This document shows positions 6,627 to 8,411 of a DNA stretch of 8,411 nt, one piece after another. This DNA comes from Adhaeribacter sp. GTDB taxonomy: Bacteria > Bacteroidota > Bacteroidia > Cytophagales > Hymenobacteraceae. The position numbers and the translations under genes are program-made. The stretch spans positions 1 through 8,411 of the forward strand of contig JAQBNV010000042.1 in the NCBI GenBank assembly GCA_028288395.1. Reading direction: 5' to 3'. How positions within the stretch are numbered: the first letter of the stretch is position 1; every line of letters starts with the position of its first letter. The notes beneath the pieces are model-generated. The model was not told the origin of the DNA. It was given only the letters and a program-made list of their open reading frames with translations, and did not search any database.

Positions 6627-7074
6627 TTAAAGCGAAACAACTTTCCCACCTGCATTTTCAATAGAAGCAATGGCCGACTTTGAAAAAGCATGCGCATGAA
6701 CTTCAACATTACCTTTTAATTCACCGCGTCCTAAGATTTTGACTTTATCGTTCTTAGAAACTAAACCATGCAATCTTAGATATGCGAAATCAATGATTGT
6801 AGCATTGTCTCTTTCCACCAATGATTGAATTACATCCAGGTTTACACCTGCAAACTCAACCCGGTTAAAGTTTTTAAAACCAAATTTAGGAACCCGTCTT
6901 TGTAAAGGCATCTGACCACCTTCAAAACCTGCTTTTTTTGCTATAGCCGGAACGTGATTTTGCACCTTTATGCCCCCTGGTTGATGTACCGCCTCGTCCT
7001 GAACCTGTACCTCTTCCTATTCTTTTTCTATTTTTTACAGCACCTTCAGCAGGTTGTAATGTACTTAAATTCAT
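6627..7074 (-). pseudogene. rplO: 50S ribosomal protein L15, frame broken by one extra base in an A7 run
   Basis: L15 is a late-assembling large-subunit protein that binds 23S rRNA. The ATG at 7074 opens a typical start ([10 protein letters not shown], then [20 protein letters not shown] at 17-36 and [12 protein letters not shown] at 37-47... continuing to the lysine pair at 46-47). This frame then hits SRF and a TGA stop at 6924-6922, giving only 50 residues. The rest of L15 ([20 protein letters not shown] through GNVEVHAHAFSKSAIASIEN to GGKVVSL) lies in the next frame and ends at 6627. Removing one A from the A7 run (6933-6939) joins both into 148 residues, the normal length. An in-frame start for the 3' part exists at 6965 but would lack the whole conserved N-terminus. 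The position between rpmD and secY is standard. Likely causes are a sequencing error, a true mutation, or slippage; I favour the first. Confidence 0.9.
6933..6939 (-). other. rplO: A7 homopolymer, frameshift point of rplO
   Basis: The minus strand reads AGC AAAAAAA GCAGG. L15 relatives have two lysines then AGFEGGQ here, which needs six A residues; seven are present. Upstream codons end in GYS-K-K, and the downstream frame resumes as AGFEGG. Three other coding runs of seven or eight A in this window (rpsD 3218-3224, rpsM near 4139-4145, secY 6292-6299) keep their frame. Confidence 0.85.
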
Positions 7075-7080
7075 GATAGT

Positions 7081-7254
7081 TTACTTTACCTCAACCAAAT
7101 GATAGACTTTTTGAATCATTCCTAAAATCTGGGGAGTGCCTTCTACAGTAATAGCTTTATTAATTTTCCCCAGGCCTAGTGCTTTCATCGTCTTTTTTTG
7201 TCTTTCCGGACGATCAATAATACTTTTGACTTGCTTTATTGTTATCTGCGCCAT
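7081..7254 (-). CDS. rpmD: 50S ribosomal protein L30
   Basis: L30 is a small large-subunit protein found in most but not all bacteria. The 57-residue product starts MAQITIKQVKSIIDRPERQK and contains KTMKALGLGKINKAITVEGT (21-40), the conserved family core, ending with KVYHLVEVK. Length matches the usual 57-60. A longer frame with an upstream ATG at 7290 exists, but its extra 12 residues overlap the end of rpsE and match nothing in the family, so the ATG at 7254 is preferred; it lies 4 bp after the rpsE stop. rplO begins 6 bp downstream. Confidence 0.96.
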   Translation of the reverse strand: MAQITIKQVKSIIDRPERQKKTMKALGLGKINKAITVEGTPQILGMIQKVYHLVEVK

Positions 7255-7258
7255 GCTT

Positions 7259-7777
7259 TTATCCGTTAAATACTTTTTGAAGACTAACACCTCTTTGTTG
7301 GGCTACAGCTAAAGGATCACGCATTTTCAATAAGGCATCAAAAGTTGCTTTTACCACATTATGTGGATTAGACGAACCTTTAGATTTAGCCAATACATCT
7401 TTAATGCCAGCACTCTCTAAAACTGCCCGCATAGCACCTCCTGCTAATACACCTGTACCAGGAGCAGCAGGCTTAACCAGTACAAAACCTCCAGAGTATT
7501 TACCTTCTATAGCATGAGGAACCGTACTATGGTACATTGGTATTTTTACCAGATTTTTCTTAGCATCATCAATTCCTTTGGCAATAGCATCAGTTACTTC
7601 ATTGGCTTTACCTAAGCCATAACCAACCGTACCATTTCCATCGCCTACTACTACAATGGCAGAAAAGCTAAATCTTCTACCACCTTTAACTACTTTAGCT
7701 ACACGCTTGATTGCCACCACTCTTTCTTTGAGGTCAATCTCACTCGCTTTTACTACTCGTATATTATTCTGCGACAT
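7259..7777 (-). CDS. rpsE: 30S ribosomal protein S5
   Basis: S5 lies on the back of the 30S subunit, works with S4 in decoding accuracy and lines the mRNA entry. The protein is 172 residues (E. coli 167). The N-terminal double-stranded RNA-binding-like domain spans about 15-78, with [20 protein letters not shown] (25-44) and [17 protein letters not shown] (45-61). The C-terminal domain includes [19 protein letters not shown] (107-125) and [16 protein letters not shown] (135-150). The loop VKGGRRFSF (30-38), where substitutions give spectinomycin resistance in E. coli, keeps the usual K-G-G residues, so no resistance change is visible. It starts 3 bp after rplR and precedes rpmD by 4 bp, consistent with one transcript. 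Confidence 0.98.
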   Translation of the reverse strand: MSQNNIRVVKASEIDLKERVVAIKRVAKVVKGGRRFSFSAIVVVGDGNGTVGYGLGKANEVTDAIAKGIDDAKKNLVKIPMYHSTVPHAIEGKYSGGFVLVKPAAPGTGVLAGGAMRAVLESAGIKDVLAKSKGSSNPHNVVKATFDALLKMRDPLAVAQQRGVSLQKVFNG

Positions 7778-7780
7778 ACT

Positions 7781-8131
7781 TTAGAATTTAAGACCCGCTT
7801 CTCTGGCGCTGTCTGCTAATGTTTTAACCCGTCCGTGGTATAAATATCCGGATCGGTCGAATACCACCTCAGAGATTCCTTTTTCCTGCGCCAAAGTTGC
7901 TAGCTCACGACCTACTGCAGATGATAATTCTGATTTACCAGTAGCATCTCCAGCCAATTTAGCTGATGAAACTGCAACCAATGTATTCCCGGCCACATCA
8001 TCAATTAACTGCGCATAAATATTTTTATTGCTTCTGAAAACGGATAAACGTGGTCTTTCAGGAGTACCAGAAATTTTGCTTCTGATACTTTTTCTAATTC
8101 TTGTTCTTCTTTCGAGTTTACTTACTGCCAT
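7781..8131 (-). CDS. rplR: 50S ribosomal protein L18
   Basis: L18 binds 5S rRNA and helps attach it to the central protuberance of the large subunit with L5. The protein is 116 residues (family 114-122). It opens with a basic segment ([20 protein letters not shown]) and then [20 protein letters not shown] (22-41), the usual 5S-binding start. It ends with the signature [19 protein letters not shown] (89-107) and AREAGLKF. It lies 8 bp after rplF and 3 bp before rpsE. All expected blocks are present and nothing unusual is seen. Confidence 0.98.
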   Translation of the reverse strand: MAVSKLERRTRIRKSIRSKISGTPERPRLSVFRSNKNIYAQLIDDVAGNTLVAVSSAKLAGDATGKSELSSAVGRELATLAQEKGISEVVFDRSGYLYHGRVKTLADSAREAGLKF

Positions 8132-8139
8132 GACAGTTC

Positions 8140-8411
8140 TTATTTAGAGGCTGTTTTACCTGCTTTTCTTCTTACTACTTCATTTACAAAACGTACACCT
8201 TTACCTTTGTAAGGCTCTACTTTCCGTAATGATCTAATCTTAGCTGCTACCTGCCCTAAAAGTTGCTTGTCATTACTTTCTAAAGTAATTAATGGCGCTT
8301 TACCTTTTTCTGTAATAGCGGCAGCTTTCACTTCCGGCGGCAACGCCAGAAAAATATTGTGAGAATATCCTAAAGATAATTCCAGGGTGGTTCCATTCAT
8401 CGTAGCTTTAA
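8140..8411 (-). CDS. rplF: 50S ribosomal protein L6, 5' part beyond the window
   Basis: L6 binds 23S rRNA near the factor-binding site of the large subunit. Only the C-terminal 89 or so residues are inside the window. The frame runs open through the right edge (xTT AAA GCT ACG ATG), which reads as (F)KATM, matching the middle of L6 rather than a start. The ATG at 8400 is therefore internal. Visible motifs are [20 protein letters not shown], then [40 protein letters not shown], and the C-terminal [10 protein letters not shown]. The family is about 180 residues, so roughly half is missing. It is followed by rplR after 8 bp, the normal spc-operon order. Confidence 0.96.
   Translation of the reverse strand, partial: KATMNGTTLELSLGYSHNIFLALPPEVKAAAITEKGKAPLITLESNDKQLLGQVAAKIRSLRKVEPYKGKGVRFVNEVVRRKAGKTASK

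Noticed and set aside
6627..6965. rplO as a normal 112-residue gene starting at 6965
   Set aside because: Its first residues (MQNHVPAIA) are an out-of-frame reading of the conserved GAKSRSGYS region, and it would lack the rRNA-binding N-terminus that is present just upstream in another frame.
7081..7290. Longer rpmD with a start at 7290
   Set aside because: The 12 extra residues overlap the rpsE 3' end and are not found in L30; the start at 7254 matches the family N-terminus MAQITIKQ.
8140..8400. Complete 86-residue rplF starting at the ATG at 8400
   Set aside because: L6 is about 180 residues and the reading frame continues past this ATG to the window edge with L6-like residues, so the ATG is internal.
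1..8411. Undescribed accessory system, mobile element, CRISPR array or defence genes
   Set aside because: Every coding stretch belongs to a known housekeeping family in standard order, gaps are short, and no repeats, integrase or atypical genes are present.

Overview
This window is a stretch of core chromosome from a Bacteroidota bacterium, most likely order Cytophagales. A Hymenobacteraceae-type organism such as Adhaeribacter is a guess from protein flavour, not a proven placement. The evidence is moderately AT-rich DNA, start codons preceded by A/T-rich leaders with no Shine-Dalgarno sequence, a cysteine-poor L36, an L17 with a long low-complexity tail, secY followed directly by map with no adk, and carA next to rplQ. 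Every gene lies on the minus strand, so transcription runs from high to low coordinates.

In transcription order the layout is: end of rplF (L6, cut by the right edge), rplR (L18), rpsE (S5), rpmD (L30), rplO (L15), secY, map, infA, rpmJ (L36), rpsM (S13), rpsK (S11), rpsD (S4), rpoA and rplQ (L17). An intrinsic terminator follows, then carA, which the left edge cuts near its 3' end. This is the end of the spc operon fused to the alpha operon, packed with gaps of 1 to 9 bp. The exceptions are 53 bp between rpsK and rpsD (with a strong hairpin), 41 bp between rpsD and rpoA, and 69 bp between rpoA and rplQ. No stretch over 100 bp lacks a gene. No tRNA, rRNA, CRISPR array, insertion sequence or other mobile element is visible.

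The genes form one growth-rate-linked expression unit: ribosomal proteins of both subunits, initiation factor IF-1, the RNA polymerase alpha subunit, the SecY channel and the methionine aminopeptidase that trims nascent proteins. carA (pyrimidine and arginine precursor synthesis) lies beyond the terminator and is probably a separate unit.

The main anomaly is rplO. Its reading frame is broken by one extra base in an A7 run (T7 on the + strand at 6933-6939), so the first 47 residues and the last 101 residues of L15 lie in different frames. A sequencing or assembly error is the likeliest cause, but a real lesion or slippage rescue is possible. Secondary points are the perfect 10-bp hairpin just upstream of rpsD, and a possible Bacteroidota -7 promoter element inside the T-tract of the rplQ terminator. 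I found no sign of an undescribed system here; it is an ordinary housekeeping region.
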